The notes beneath the pieces were generated by a model. It was not told where the DNA came from. It saw only the letters and a list, made by a program, of their open reading frames with translations, and did no database searches. A DNA stretch of 64,000 nucleotides from contig NZ_JAGMUK010000018.1 of NCBI RefSeq assembly GCF_019049245.1, forward strand, positions 1 to 64,000, read 5' to 3'. The position numbers and the translations under genes were made by a program. Of the stretch, positions 54,870 to 64,000 are shown one piece after another. Positions within the stretch are counted from its first letter, which is position 1, and each line of letters opens with the position of its first letter. Origin of the DNA: Streptomyces sp. AC555_RSS877. GTDB taxonomy: Bacteria; Actinomycetota; Actinomycetes; Streptomycetales; Streptomycetaceae.

Positions 54870-54902
54870 GCCCGTGCAAAAACGGCGCGTGAGGGCACGG
54901 GC
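54870..54902. terminator. Hairpin after the phytase gene
   Basis: GCCCGTGC and GCACGGGC arms, 8 bp, with a 17-base loop, 26 bp after the phytase stop. A moderate terminator candidate. Confidence 0.45.
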
Positions 54903-54943
54903 GCGGGCCGGGCGCCCCGAAGTGAGTGGCAGGATCGGGCGGC

Positions 54944-55525
54944 ATGAGGGCGTCCCCGGCGGTGCGAGGGCTGCGCGCGGCGGTGTTCGCGGCGCTGTGC
55001 GTGCTGCTGGCTGCCGGGGGGCACGCACTGGCGACCGGGATGGCGCCGCCGGTATGGGTGCAGGGCGCCGGGTTCGTGGCGGTGTTCGCGGGAGGGTGCC
55101 TACTGGGCGGGCGGGAGCGGTCGTTGCTGCCCCTCGGCGGTGCGACGCTCGCGGCGCAGGGAGGGTTGCACCTCGCGTTCGGGGCCGCGCGGCCGCATGC
55201 GGTCGTGGCCGTGCACGGCACGCGCATGCATCCGTCACACGCCCTGACACCGCACGCCGGCCTCGCCCACGTCTTTGCCGCCCTCCTGCTGACCTGGTGG
55301 CTGCGACGCGGCGAGGCCGCGCTGTGGTCGCTGTTGCGCCGGGCCGTCGCGGTCGTGCCGGGGCTCGTCGCCTGGTGGCAGGTGCTGAGGGGCGGGCGGG
55401 CCGTACCGGTCCGTCCCGGCGGCGTACGACGAGCGGGTGACGGACCGGGAGCGCTGCGCCGGATCGTCCTGCGGCACGCGGTGCGGCGACGCGGCCCGCC
55501 CGTGGGGCTTCCGTACGCGACCTGA
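54944..55525 (+). CDS. Small membrane protein of the YcnI cassette
   Basis: A 193-residue protein with four or five hydrophobic segments (AAVFAALCVLLAAGGHAL, PVWVQGAGFVAVFAGGCLL, LAHVFAALLLTWWLR) and a His-containing loop between (HGTRMHPSHALTPH). It is a paralogue of the protein at 56418, with which it shares the opening RAAVFAALCVLLAA. It lies 39 bp upstream of the YcnI-like gene. Its function is unknown but the position points to copper handling. Confidence 0.78.
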   Translation: MRASPAVRGLRAAVFAALCVLLAAGGHALATGMAPPVWVQGAGFVAVFAGGCLLGGRERSLLPLGGATLAAQGGLHLAFGAARPHAVVAVHGTRMHPSHALTPHAGLAHVFAALLLTWWLRRGEAALWSLLRRAVAVVPGLVAWWQVLRGGRAVPVRPGGVRRAGDGPGALRRIVLRHAVRRRGPPVGLPYAT

Positions 55526-55564
55526 CCCCCGACACCCTTCCCCAGTACGGAGATTCACCCACCC

Positions 55565-56317
55565 ATGCCCTACCGCCCCATGTCCTACCGCCCCTTGCCC
55601 TGCCGGGCCATGTCCTGCGCGCCCACCGTCCTGCGCCGTGCCGGCGCCGTCACCGTCCTCGCCGCCGCCGGAGTGCTGGCCGCCGCGGGCGCCGCCTCCG
55701 CGCACGTCACCGTGCACCCCGAGAGCTACGCCAAGGGCGCCACCGACGGCGTCCTGAGCTTCCGGGTCCCCGACGAGGACGACTCCGTGAGCACCACGAA
55801 GGTGCAGCTCTTCCTGCCCACCGACCACCCCGTCCTCGGCGTCCTCGTCTCCCCGCACGACGGCTGGAGCGCCAAGGTGACCGACACGAAGCTGAGGACG
55901 CCGGTCAAGACGGACGACGGCACCACCACCGACGCCGTCTCCGAGATCACCTGGACCGGCGGGGCGATCGGCCCGGGCCACTACGAGGACTTCGACGTCG
56001 CCTTCGGACAACTGCCCGACAACACCGCCCAGTTGACCTTCAAGACCCTGCAGACCTACTCCGACGGAAAGGTCGTCCGCTGGATCGAGGAGGCCGAGCA
56101 GGGCGCGCCGGAGCCGGAGAACCCGGCGCCGGTGCTCAGGCTCACGGCGGGTGACGGTACGGCGGAGGCGGCAACCGTGCGTTCCGGGTCGACGGCGGCC
56201 TCGGCAAGCGACTCCACCGCGCGCGGACTCGGCATCGCCGGTCTGGTCGTGGGCGTACTGGGCCTGGCGGCCGCCGTGTTCGCCGTCGCGCGCAGGGGTA
56301 CCGCCGCGTCCGCGTAG
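55565..56317 (+). CDS. ycnI: YcnI-like copper-associated protein (DUF1775)
   Basis: A 250-residue exported protein. A hydrophobic signal is followed by AASAHVTVHPESYAKGATDG: after cleavage the mature N-terminus begins with His, as in YcnI, where this His with a nearby Trp binds copper. The body has SFRVPDEDDSVSTTKVQLFLP and WTGGAIGPGHYEDFDVAFG, both family blocks. A C-terminal membrane anchor (GIAGLVVGVLGLAAAVFAV) follows a low-complexity linker. Start uncertain: ATG 55565 has a distant GGAG; the N-terminal repeats of the PYRPMSYRPLP type are not typical and a start at 55610 is possible. Confidence 0.9.
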   Translation: MPYRPMSYRPLPCRAMSCAPTVLRRAGAVTVLAAAGVLAAAGAASAHVTVHPESYAKGATDGVLSFRVPDEDDSVSTTKVQLFLPTDHPVLGVLVSPHDGWSAKVTDTKLRTPVKTDDGTTTDAVSEITWTGGAIGPGHYEDFDVAFGQLPDNTAQLTFKTLQTYSDGKVVRWIEEAEQGAPEPENPAPVLRLTAGDGTAEAATVRSGSTAASASDSTARGLGIAGLVVGVLGLAAAVFAVARRGTAASA

Positions 56318-56417
56318 ACAGTGTCGTGGATCACATGGGTGGGGATGAGTCGGAGGCCGAGGGGATTTCCGTACCCCTGCGTGACGACGTGCCTGTTGAT
56401 GCGAGGATGAGGGTGCC

Positions 56418-57113
56418 ATGACAGCCGGGTGGGGTTCGCGCACCGTACGGGCCGCGGTGTTCGCGGCCGTCTGTGTGCTGCTCGCCGCCCTGGGCCACGT
56501 CGTGATGTCCGGCAGCCACGTACCCGGCTCGGTGCTGGCCGCCGGATTCGCCGTGACCGGCGCCGTCGGCTGGGGTCTGTCCGGGCGGGAGCGGGGTCTT
56601 CCCCTGGTCCTGGCCGTCGTGGTCACCGTCCAGACGCTCCTGCATACGGCGTTCTCGCTCGCGCAGTCGGCGAGCGGGGCGTCGGCGAGCGGCTCGCCGG
56701 CCCCGGACACGGGCTCCCCGCACATGGGCTCCGCGCACATGGGCTCCCCGCACATGGATTCCGCCCACACAGGCTCCCTGTCCATGGACGGCATGGCCTC
56801 CATGGACATGAGCCACACGGGCCACTCCACCGGCGTCGACACCTCCTCGTTCGGCATGTTCGCCGCCCACCTCCTGGCCGCGCTGCTGTGCGGTCTGTGG
56901 CTGGCGCACGGCGAACGGGCCGCCTTCCGCATCCTGCGGGCCGTCGCCGGATGGCTGGCCGCCCCGCTGAGGCTGCTGCCGGCACTGCCCGCCATCCCTG
57001 ACCGGCCGCGCCCGCGGAGGCGCCGCCCGCACACCGACCAGGCGCCGCGCCTGCTCCTTCTCGTCCACGCGATCACTTCTCGGGGCCCGCCCCTGGGGAC
57101 GGCTGTCGTCTGA
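56418..57113 (+). CDS. Met/His-rich membrane protein of the copper cassette
   Basis: A 231-residue membrane protein similar at its start (RAAVFAAVCVLLAALGH) to the protein at 54944. Between hydrophobic segments it has a loop with repeated HMGS units and many Met and His residues (SPHMGSAHMGSPHMDSAH, then SMDGMASMDMSHTGH), which looks like a copper-binding site. The ATG at 56418 has GAGGG 4 bases upstream. It is followed by an ECF sigma gene. Copper function is inferred from the neighbours and residue content. Confidence 0.82.
   Translation: MTAGWGSRTVRAAVFAAVCVLLAALGHVVMSGSHVPGSVLAAGFAVTGAVGWGLSGRERGLPLVLAVVVTVQTLLHTAFSLAQSASGASASGSPAPDTGSPHMGSAHMGSPHMDSAHTGSLSMDGMASMDMSHTGHSTGVDTSSFGMFAAHLLAALLCGLWLAHGERAAFRILRAVAGWLAAPLRLLPALPAIPDRPRPRRRRPHTDQAPRLLLLVHAITSRGPPLGTAVV
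56717..56765. repeat. Tandem 15-bp repeats coding for HMGS units
   Basis: Three close copies of a 15-base unit of the form TCCCCGCACATGGGC lie in a row inside the membrane-protein gene, giving the repeated Met-His loop. Copy number could vary between strains. Confidence 0.7.
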
Positions 57114-57228
57114 AGACAGCTGGTACCCCGAGGCCGCCGTAGGGCGCCTCGGGCCGCGGCCGTACGCCCACACAGGCGTCGTACGGCCGCATCCCCGCAC
57201 ATCACGGATGCCCCGAGAAGGACACCAA

Positions 57229-57822
57229 GTGATCGCTACAAGGCACCCCATGGACGACTCCACGACCGCCTGGGCGCTCGCCGCCCGGGCCGGTGACACC
57301 GAAGCCGTCGAGCACTTCGTCCGCGCACTGCACCGCGACGTCCTGCGGTACGTCGCCCACCTCTGCGCCGATCCGCAGGCTGTGGACGACCTGGCCCAGG
57401 ACACGTTCCTGCGGGCGCTCGGCAGCCTGCACCGGTTCGAGGGCCGTTCCTCCGCCCGTGCCTGGCTGCTCTCCATCGCGCGGCGCGCGGTGATCGACAG
57501 TTACCGGTACTCGGCGGCCCGGCCCCGGCTGCACGACGCGACGGACTGGCAGCTGGCCGTCGAGCGGGCCCAGCCGTGCGGACTGCCCGGCTTCGACGAC
57601 GGCATCGCGCTGGCCGACCTGCTGGCGGCGCTGCCCGACGAGCGCCGGGAGGCGTTCGTCCTCACCCAGTTGCTGGGCCTGCCGTACGAGGAGGCGGCAG
57701 CGCTGGCCGGCTGTCCGGTCGGCACGGTCCGTTCCCGGGTGTCCCGCGCCCGCGCCACCCTCATCGAGCTGCTGACCGCGGCGGAGGAGCAGCCCCCACG
57801 GCCTGCCGTCCTGGCGGCGTGA
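57229..57822 (+). CDS. ECF-type RNA polymerase sigma factor
   Basis: A 197-residue ECF sigma: region 2 with FVRALHRDVLRYVAHLCAD, VDDLAQDTFLRALGSLHRFE and ARAWLLSIARRAVIDSYR, and region 4 with LAALPDERREAFVLTQLLGL and GCPVGTVRSRVSRARATL. The GTG at 57229 has AAGGA 7 bases upstream. It follows the copper cassette by 115 bases on the same strand and may control it. No anti-sigma gene is seen. Confidence 0.9.
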   Translation: MIATRHPMDDSTTAWALAARAGDTEAVEHFVRALHRDVLRYVAHLCADPQAVDDLAQDTFLRALGSLHRFEGRSSARAWLLSIARRAVIDSYRYSAARPRLHDATDWQLAVERAQPCGLPGFDDGIALADLLAALPDERREAFVLTQLLGLPYEEAAALAGCPVGTVRSRVSRARATLIELLTAAEEQPPRPAVLAA

Positions 57823-57831
57823 CGCTCCGCT

Positions 57832-59562
57832 TCAGCCGGACCGCAGCCTGACGTACGCACTCGACAGCGTCTGCGGCGAGGGCGTGAAGGCCCGCAGCCG
57901 GATCCGTACGCCCGGCTGTCGCGGCACGGCGTACGTCCCGTCCGGCGGCCGGAGTTCGTACGTCGCCGTCATGTGCGCGGGCAGCGCGGCCGGGCCCCGC
58001 ACGACCGGCCAGTACGGGTCCATGCCCTGACCCGTGGTGAGCGTGAAGTGGGGGGTCAGGGCGGTGGCGTCCGTGTTGGTGACCCGCAGGGTCAGCCCGG
58101 AGACGACGGTCGCCGAGGCCCGTTGCACCGACGCGACCCGCATCCGCAGCGGAGGCGTCCCCGTCACCGCCAGCACGGAACCCGCCAGCGCGGGAACGAG
58201 CAGCAGTACGGCCGCCGCGGCCCGCGCCGGACGCCGGTGCGGGCCGCACAGCAGGCGCGGCCTCGGCTGCCACGCGCCGGCGAACTCCGCCGGGGGCGCG
58301 GTGATGGCCGCCGCCAGCCACAGCGGCGTCATCATCAGGTAGTAGCCGTCCTGCGAACGCGTCGCCAGATAGAAGGCGCACCACGGCAGCACGGTCGCGG
58401 CGGGCCCCAGCCGCCGTACGAACAGCACGAACAGCGCCAGCAGGCCCGCGGCCAGCAGCAGACTCGCATGCGCGTACCAGTCGAGCCGGTCGCTGCCGTT
58501 CGTGAAGTAGAGCGAGACGTCGACCAGACCCTGCCCGTGCAGGACCGCGCCCTGGGTCAGCGGCAGCGCGATGCCCTCGAGCCAGGGTCCCGGCTCGCTC
58601 ACGACGAAGTACGTGTTGATCAGCAGCCACACCGTGACGGCGGCCCCGACGACCCGCAGCACCACCAGTGCCGCCGCCCGCGCGCCCAGCTCGCCGCACC
58701 GCACGGCGTAGACGCCGGCCAGCAGGAACGGCGCGAGGAACCACGGCAGTTGCTGCGCCGCGCACGCCGCTCCCAGGCAGGCGGCCTGCGCGAGCCCGGC
58801 CGGGCCGAGCCGCCCGCCGCGTCCGATCCGCGGCCAGCGCACCACCACCGGCACCAGCAGGGCCAGGGCCAGGATCGCCGGGTAGCCGAGCCTGCCGTAC
58901 GACGGCAGCATGCCGAAGCCGAGGCACACCATGGTCGCCGCGGACCGCAAGGGGACGGGCAGCAGCCGCCACAGCACCACCGTGCCGACGACCAGCGCGA
59001 GCGAGGCCAGCACCGCCGCCGGGGTGCCGCCGTGGCCCAGCCACAGCAGGGGAGCGGTCAGCAGCGGGGCCAGCGGAGGGTAACCGTACGTCAGGTCGTA
59101 GCCGCCGTTCGTCGTCGGGGTGAGCCCGACACCGGGATGGCCGAACAGCCAGGGCCAGGGCTGCCCGTAGACGGCGTGCCCGGCGACCAGCTCCCGGGCG
59201 GCCTGCGTGGTCAGGTCCGCCTCGTCGGAGCCCCGGTGGGAGAGCACGAGCGCGCACAGGGCGAGCGTCACCGCAGTCACCAGGACGCACAGGTCCAGCC
59301 GCGCCAGCGACCGTTCCCGGCGCACCACCAGCGCCAGCACCCCGTATACCAGGATCGACGCGTAGCAGACGCAGATCACGGCGGCCACGGGCAGCCGGTG
59401 CACGGCCGCCTGCGTCCACACCGAGCGTGTACCGATGAGAAGGCTGATGTCGGCGAGCAGCGTCAGGACGCGATGCCACTGCGCGGGGGGTTCCGGGGCG
59501 GCGGGCCCCGCCGGCTGGAGCCGCCGACCGGGCGCCGACAGTCGAGTATCTGCCAGGAGCAC
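57832..59562 (-). CDS. Polytopic membrane protein, glycosyltransferase-87-like
   Basis: A 576-residue protein with at least ten transmembrane segments, starting about residue 30. It resembles the mannosyltransferase families that use polyprenyl-phosphate sugars (DUF2029/GT87-like), with an early extracytoplasmic acidic stretch HRGSDEADLTTQAARELVAG and a C-terminal soluble domain. No specific sugar can be assigned. The start codon GTG at 59562 has no good ribosome binding site and could be further downstream. The gene converges on the sigma-factor gene with a 9-bp gap. Confidence 0.75.
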   Translation of the reverse strand: MLLADTRLSAPGRRLQPAGPAAPEPPAQWHRVLTLLADISLLIGTRSVWTQAAVHRLPVAAVICVCYASILVYGVLALVVRRERSLARLDLCVLVTAVTLALCALVLSHRGSDEADLTTQAARELVAGHAVYGQPWPWLFGHPGVGLTPTTNGGYDLTYGYPPLAPLLTAPLLWLGHGGTPAAVLASLALVVGTVVLWRLLPVPLRSAATMVCLGFGMLPSYGRLGYPAILALALLVPVVVRWPRIGRGGRLGPAGLAQAACLGAACAAQQLPWFLAPFLLAGVYAVRCGELGARAAALVVLRVVGAAVTVWLLINTYFVVSEPGPWLEGIALPLTQGAVLHGQGLVDVSLYFTNGSDRLDWYAHASLLLAAGLLALFVLFVRRLGPAATVLPWCAFYLATRSQDGYYLMMTPLWLAAAITAPPAEFAGAWQPRPRLLCGPHRRPARAAAAVLLLVPALAGSVLAVTGTPPLRMRVASVQRASATVVSGLTLRVTNTDATALTPHFTLTTGQGMDPYWPVVRGPAALPAHMTATYELRPPDGTYAVPRQPGVRIRLRAFTPSPQTLSSAYVRLRSG

Positions 59563-59739
59563 GCCACCGGACGTTAATCGTGCCTGGTGAGCGAGGTGCC
59601 GAAGGAGGTGAAGAGCGCGGTGTGAGGGCGGTAAGAAGCGGGCATCCCGGGCAAAGGGTGCCCGGCGGACGTCCCGCTTCGCGCGTCCACGGGACGTCCC
59701 ACTTCCGCGCGTCCAGCGGACGTCCCCCCACGGAGTGCC

Positions 59740-62700
59740 TCAGTACACGTCCCGCACGTACCGCTTCGCCGCCGCCAGCTGCTTCACCCACGCCGACGCC
59801 TCGGTCTCGTCCAGCCCGCCGTGCGCGACCGCGATGTCCCGCAGGGCCCGGTCCACGTCCTTCGCCATCCGCGAGGCGTCACCGCAGACGTAGAAGTGGG
59901 CGCCGTCCTGGAGCCAGCGCCACAGCTCCGGGCCGTGCTCGCGCATCCGGTCCTGCACGTACACCTTGTTGCGCTGGTCCCGGGAGAAGGCGGTGTCGAG
60001 GCGGGCCAGGGCGCCCTCGTCGAGCAGTGCGGTCAGCTCGTCCTCGTAGTAGAAGTCGGTGGCGCGGTGCTGCTCGCCGAAGAACAGCCAGTTGGGCGCC
60101 CGGTGACCGAGTGCGAGCCGCTCCTGGAGGAAGCCGACGAAGGGCGCGACACCCGTACCGGGGCCGACCATCACCATCGGCGTCGAGGCGTCGGCGGGCG
60201 GCCGGAAGTGCGGCGAGCGCTGCACGAACACCGGCACCTCGGTGTCCGCCTCGGCGCCGGCGAGGAAGGGCGAGCAGACGCCGCCGCGCGGACGGCCGTG
60301 CAGGTTCTCGTAGCGCACGACGGACACCGTGAGCGAGACCTGGTGCGGGTCGACGAGCGGGCTGGACGATATGGAGTACAGCCGCGGTTGCAGTTTCTTG
60401 AGGACGTCCGCCCAGTCCTGCGCGGCCGCCCGCACCGGGTGCTCGGCGAGCACGTCCACCGCCTGGCGGCCCCAGCTCCACTGCGCGAGGCGGTCCTTGT
60501 TGTCGGGACGCAGCAGCCTGCGGAACTCCCGGTCGTCACGGACGTGTTCGGAGACGAAGCGGAGCAGGTCGGGGGTGATCTTCGTGATGTCCAGGTGCCG
60601 GTGCAGGGCCTCGGCGAAGGGCACCTCCCCGACACCGTCCACGGACACGGAGGCCGAACCCTCGACGCCGGTCACCGCGAGCCATTCCTCCACCAGCGCG
60701 GGCGAGTTGACCGGCCGGACCCCGAGCGCGTCCCCGGCCTCGTACGCGAGCGGCGTCCCGCTCGTGTCGAAGGTGAACCGCCTGACCTCCTTGCCCGCGC
60801 CGGGCCGGCTGAGCAGCCGGTTGCCGACGAGACGGGCGGCGGTGGGGGCGGGCTTGGGGGAGCGGGCGGGCTTCGTGGCCGGGGGCTGCGGGCTCGTCGC
60901 GGGTTCCTGGACGTCGGTCTTGGTGCCCAGCGCGCCGAGCACCTCGTCCAGCCACGCGTCCGCCGACGGCTCGAAGTCGGGTTCGCAGTCGATGCGCGGC
61001 GCGAGCCGCACCGCGCCCAGCTCGTCCAGCCGTGCGTCCAGTCGGCGGCCGTGCCCGCAGAAGTCGTCGTACGAGGAGTCGCCGAAGGCCAGGACGGCGT
61101 AGCGGACCCCTTCCAGGCGCGGGGCCTGCTCCCCGGACAGCGCCTCCCAGAAGCCGGAGCCGTTGTCCGGCGCGTCCCCGTCGCCGAAGGTGCTGGTGAT
61201 CAGCAGCAGGTCGGCGCCGGACGGCAGTGTGCCCGGGTCGGTGTCGTCCATGCCGACGAGCGTCGCCGTGTGCCCGCTCTCGGACAGCCGGTCGGCGACG
61301 GCGCCCGCGAACTCCTCGGCGTTGCCGGTCTGCGAGGCCCACAGGATGACGACCTGACGGCCGCGCCGGACCTGGGGCTCGGCCGTGGTCCGCGAGTACA
61401 TGCCGGCCAGGACGCCGTTCACCCACAGCGCGTGCTCGGGGCTGAAAGGCGCGTCCGGCGGGAGCACCGGGACGCCGGGGGCGCCGGAGTTGATGCCCGC
61501 GAGGAAGCCGGTGAGGTAGAGCCGTTCCTGGGAGGTGAGGACGGGCGGCGGGGCCGGTGCGATCCCGAAGGGGTCCGCGCCCGGGGTGACGGTGGTCGGG
61601 ACGATGACGTCGGCGGGGGCCGCCGGTGCCACCGGTGCCGACACCCGCGTCAGCGACACCGCGCACACCTTGAACTCCGGCTGGAACGACACCGGATCCA
61701 CCGCGTCGCTCGTGACGGCGTTGACGCTCAGGTACTCCCCGAACAGGTCGTTCCAGTGGAACGGCGCGAAACAGGCCCCCGGCCGCACCCGGTCGGTGAC
61801 CGCCGCGGGCAGCACGGCCCGCCCCCGCCGCGACGCGACCTCCACCCGGTCGCCCTCGGAGACCCCAAGCTCCCGCGCGTCCGCGGGATGCAGCTCCACG
61901 AACGGCCCGGAGTTCAGCTTGTTGAGCTTGGCGACCCTGCCCGTCTTCGTCAGCGTGTGCCACTGGTGCTGCACCCGCCCGGTGTTCAGGACGAACGGGT
62001 AGTCGTCGTCCGGCATCTCGGCGGCCGGCAGGTGCGGCCGCGCGTGGAAGACGGCCCTGCCGCTCGCGGTCGGGAACCGCAGCCCGCCCTCGTCCACGTA
62101 CCGGATGGGGTTGCGCTCGGGCCCGTCCTCCGACGCGGCCGGCCACTGCACGGGCGTCGACCGCAGCCGCTCGTACGTCACCCCGCGCAGGTCCCATCCC
62201 GTGACGGGGTTCCAGAAGCGCCGGATCTCCTCGAAGATCTCCTCGGCGCTGTCGTACGAGAACCCCTTCTCGTACCCCATCTCCCGCGCCACGGCCGCGA
62301 TCAGCCGCCAGTCCGCCGTCGCCTCGCCGGGCGGGTCGGCGACGGCCGCGGTCAGCGTGAGGCTGCGCTCGCTGTTGACGAAGACGCCCTCGCCCTCGGT
62401 CCACATCGCGCCGGGCAGTACGACGTCGGCGTACGCGTTGGTCTCGGTGTCGCCGAAGACGTCCTGGGTGACGACGAACTCGGCGGCCTCCAGGCCCTCG
62501 ATGACGGTACGGCGGTTGGCGACCGAGGCGACCGGGTTGGTGCAGATGATCCAGCAGGCCTTGATCTCCCCGTCGGCCATCTTCTGGAACATCTCGACGG
62601 TGCCCTTGCCGACCCCGTCCGCCCGGACGGCCCCCGGCGGCAGCTCCCACAGCTCCTCGACGAACGCCCGCTCGTCCGGCACGAGCACCGACCGCTGCCC

Positions 62701-63786
62701 CGGCAGGCCCGGGCCCATGTAGCCCATCTCACGGCCGCCCATCGCGTTGGGCTGGCCGGTGAGGGAGAAGGGGCCGCTGCCCGGACGGCAGATCGCGCCG
62801 GTCGCCAGATGCAGGTTGACCAGGGCGTTCGTGTTCCAGGTGCCGTGCGTGGACTGGTTGAGCCCCATGGTCCAGCAGCTCATCCACTCACCGGCCTCGC
62901 CGATCAGCCGCGCGGTCGCGCGCAGGTCGTCCTCGGCGAGCCCGGTGATCTCCGCGACGACGTCCGGCGCGTAGTCGGCCAGGAACCCCTCCATCGCCTC
63001 CCAGCCCTCGGTGTGCGCGGCGATGAAATCGGGGTCGGTGTGCCCGTTCTCGACCAGCAGATGCAGCAGCCCGTTCAGGAGGGCCAGGTCCGTACCCGCC
63101 TTGACCTGCAGAAACAGGTCCGCCTTGGCGGCGGTCGCGGTGCGCCGCGGGTCCACGACGATCAGCTTGGCGCCCGCCTTGACCCGCTCCATCATCCGCA
63201 GGAACAGGATCGGATGGCAGTCGGCCATGTTCGACCCGATGACCAGGAAGACATCCGCGGAGTCGAAGTCGTCGTACGAGCCAGGCGGCCCGTCGGCCCC
63301 CAGCGACAGCTTGTAGCCGGCACCCGCGCTGGCCATGCACAGCCGCGAGTTCGACTCGATCTGGTTGGTCCGCACGAACCCCTTGGCCAGCTTGTTCGCC
63401 AGGTACTGGGCCTCCAGGCTCATCTGCCCGGAGACGTAGAAGGCGACCGCGTCCGGCCCGTGCTCGTCGATGATCGTGCGCAGCTTCCGCGCGGTCTCGG
63501 CGATCGCGTCGGCCACGGGCACCGGCACCGGCTCCTCGCCCCGGTCGTCCCGCACCAGCGCCGTGGTCAGCCGGCCGGGCGCGGCGAGCATCTCGGCGGT
63601 CGTCGCGCCCTTGGTGCACAGCCGCCCCGCGTTCGCCGGGTGCGCCTTGTCACCGGACGCCTTCAGGACCGTACGCCTGCCGTCCGGGCCCATCCCGACG
63701 TCGAGCAGGATGCCGCAGCCCACACCGCAGTACGAGCAGACCGTGCGCACCTGCTGCGTCTGCTGCATGCGTGGGGTCGTCGTCAT
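59740..63786 (-). CDS. Assimilatory nitrate reductase fused to a CysJ-like flavoprotein reductase
   Basis: A 1348-residue fusion. Residues 1-750 are a molybdopterin oxidoreductase with the N-terminal 4Fe-4S motif CSYCGVGC plus LCTKG, and a C-terminal molybdopterin-binding domain. Residues about 840-990 are a flavodoxin-like domain ([21 protein letters not shown]), and residues about 1010-1348 are the FAD/NADPH reductase part ([52 protein letters not shown]). It reduces nitrate to nitrite with electrons from NAD(P)H. A GlnR-type site lies 24 bp upstream of the ATG at 63786. The nitrite could in principle add to the nitrite pool of the cluster. Confidence 0.95.
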   Translation of the reverse strand: MTTTPRMQQTQQVRTVCSYCGVGCGILLDVGMGPDGRRTVLKASGDKAHPANAGRLCTKGATTAEMLAAPGRLTTALVRDDRGEEPVPVPVADAIAETARKLRTIIDEHGPDAVAFYVSGQMSLEAQYLANKLAKGFVRTNQIESNSRLCMASAGAGYKLSLGADGPPGSYDDFDSADVFLVIGSNMADCHPILFLRMMERVKAGAKLIVVDPRRTATAAKADLFLQVKAGTDLALLNGLLHLLVENGHTDPDFIAAHTEGWEAMEGFLADYAPDVVAEITGLAEDDLRATARLIGEAGEWMSCWTMGLNQSTHGTWNTNALVNLHLATGAICRPGSGPFSLTGQPNAMGGREMGYMGPGLPGQRSVLVPDERAFVEELWELPPGAVRADGVGKGTVEMFQKMADGEIKACWIICTNPVASVANRRTVIEGLEAAEFVVTQDVFGDTETNAYADVVLPGAMWTEGEGVFVNSERSLTLTAAVADPPGEATADWRLIAAVAREMGYEKGFSYDSAEEIFEEIRRFWNPVTGWDLRGVTYERLRSTPVQWPAASEDGPERNPIRYVDEGGLRFPTASGRAVFHARPHLPAAEMPDDDYPFVLNTGRVQHQWHTLTKTGRVAKLNKLNSGPFVELHPADARELGVSEGDRVEVASRRGRAVLPAAVTDRVRPGACFAPFHWNDLFGEYLSVNAVTSDAVDPVSFQPEFKVCAVSLTRVSAPVAPAAPADVIVPTTVTPGADPFGIAPAPPPVLTSQERLYLTGFLAGINSGAPGVPVLPPDAPFSPEHALWVNGVLAGMYSRTTAEPQVRRGRQVVILWASQTGNAEEFAGAVADRLSESGHTATLVGMDDTDPGTLPSGADLLLITSTFGDGDAPDNGSGFWEALSGEQAPRLEGVRYAVLAFGDSSYDDFCGHGRRLDARLDELGAVRLAPRIDCEPDFEPSADAWLDEVLGALGTKTDVQEPATSPQPPATKPARSPKPAPTAARLVGNRLLSRPGAGKEVRRFTFDTSGTPLAYEAGDALGVRPVNSPALVEEWLAVTGVEGSASVSVDGVGEVPFAEALHRHLDITKITPDLLRFVSEHVRDDREFRRLLRPDNKDRLAQWSWGRQAVDVLAEHPVRAAAQDWADVLKKLQPRLYSISSSPLVDPHQVSLTVSVVRYENLHGRPRGGVCSPFLAGAEADTEVPVFVQRSPHFRPPADASTPMVMVGPGTGVAPFVGFLQERLALGHRAPNWLFFGEQHRATDFYYEDELTALLDEGALARLDTAFSRDQRNKVYVQDRMREHGPELWRWLQDGAHFYVCGDASRMAKDVDRALRDIAVAHGGLDETEASAWVKQLAAAKRYVRDVY

Positions 63787-63809
63787 GACGACAACCGTAC
63801 GAATTGCCC

Positions 63810-63825
63810 GTTACGCCTATGTGAC
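63810..63825. promoter_or_regulatory. GlnR-type operator upstream of the nitrate reductase
   Basis: Read on the minus strand, GTCAC, 6 bases, GTAAC fits the GlnR site pattern GTnAC-n6-GnAAC. It lies 24 bp before the start codon, in the right place to link the gene to nitrogen limitation. Confidence 0.55.
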
Positions 63826-63979
63826 ACAACTTGATCACCAGGGGTTACGCCCACTGCACAGGCGTCCCGGAGGCGGTGTGAGGGGGGTCGCGGAGCGTGT
63901 CGCTGTGGGCCGAACGGGTGACCATGCGTAAGAATTACCGGATGCAGACAGCAGTGCGAGCCGAGAACGGAGCATGCCG

Positions 63980-64000
63980 GTGAACAGCCACGATGTCACC
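63980..64000 (+). CDS. Start of an unidentified gene, cut by the window end
   Basis: GTG at 63980 has GGAG about 8 bases upstream and opens a frame NSHDVT to the end of the window. ATG 63974 is an alternative in the same frame. Too short to identify. Confidence 0.35.

Noticed and set aside
59821..63834. 1337-codon open frame on the plus strand
   Set aside because: It lies exactly opposite the nitrate reductase gene, is rich in Arg, Gly, Val and His as expected of an antisense GC-rich frame, and has no family motif.

Overview
The window looks like Streptomyces chromosome: very high G+C with strong third-position G/C bias, gamma-butyrolactone (GBL) signalling genes, SARP regulators, rare TTA codons concentrated in regulators, and actinobacterial housekeeping genes (MetH, KatG/FurA, a fused nitrate reductase). 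Housekeeping or accessory genes lie at both ends and a secondary-metabolite gene cluster occupies roughly 5.7-46 kb.

Left flank (1-4.9 kb): the 5' part of metH, a tiny membrane-protein gene, an APC permease and a TrmA-type RNA methyltransferase, then about 800 bp with a decayed SDR gene. Regulatory block (5.7-10.1 kb): two TetR proteins of GBL-receptor type, an SDR, an AfsA-type butenolide synthase and an NAD-dependent epimerase/reductase, with operator-like palindromes in front of both TetR genes. Next is a minus-strand operon of ECF sigma factor, an Ada-like protein with inverted domain order, Ogt and a 2OG-Fe(II) oxygenase (10.1-12.9 kb), followed by a SARP.

Biosynthetic core (13.9-45.4 kb): a minus-strand operon running acyl-CoA-ligase-like enzyme, O-methyltransferase, CreE-like nitrosuccinate synthase, CreD-like nitrosuccinate lyase, SAM synthetase and a PfkB-family protein; FAD monooxygenases; a second SARP and an MFS pump; SDR, cupin, two Tat-exported bicovalent-FAD (BBE-type) oxidases, a catechol-type O-methyltransferase, an HpaB/flavin-reductase pair and a second MFS pump; a second adenylating enzyme; the GriI/GriH pair for 3-amino-4-hydroxybenzoate (3,4-AHBA); and MetF plus an intact adenosine-kinase-like PfkB protein. 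Taken together this predicts an aromatic product built on 3,4-AHBA in which nitrite from aspartate (the ANS pathway of cremeomycin) is used for N-N bond formation or diazotisation, with methylation, ring hydroxylation and late oxidation outside the cell. Five genes of alkylation-damage-reversal families in or beside the cluster suggest that the product, or a breakdown product, alkylates DNA. Neither product nor reactions can be proved from sequence alone.

Right flank (46-64 kb): a geranylgeranyl-reductase-like gene with a frameshift, an acyltransferase with a coupled small gene, an orphan double-glycine small peptide gene with a strong terminator, a SulP transporter relic, katG-furA, a beta-propeller phytase, a YcnI-type copper cassette with an ECF sigma factor, a polytopic membrane glycosyltransferase-like protein, and a nitrate reductase/CysJ fusion preceded by a GlnR-type site.
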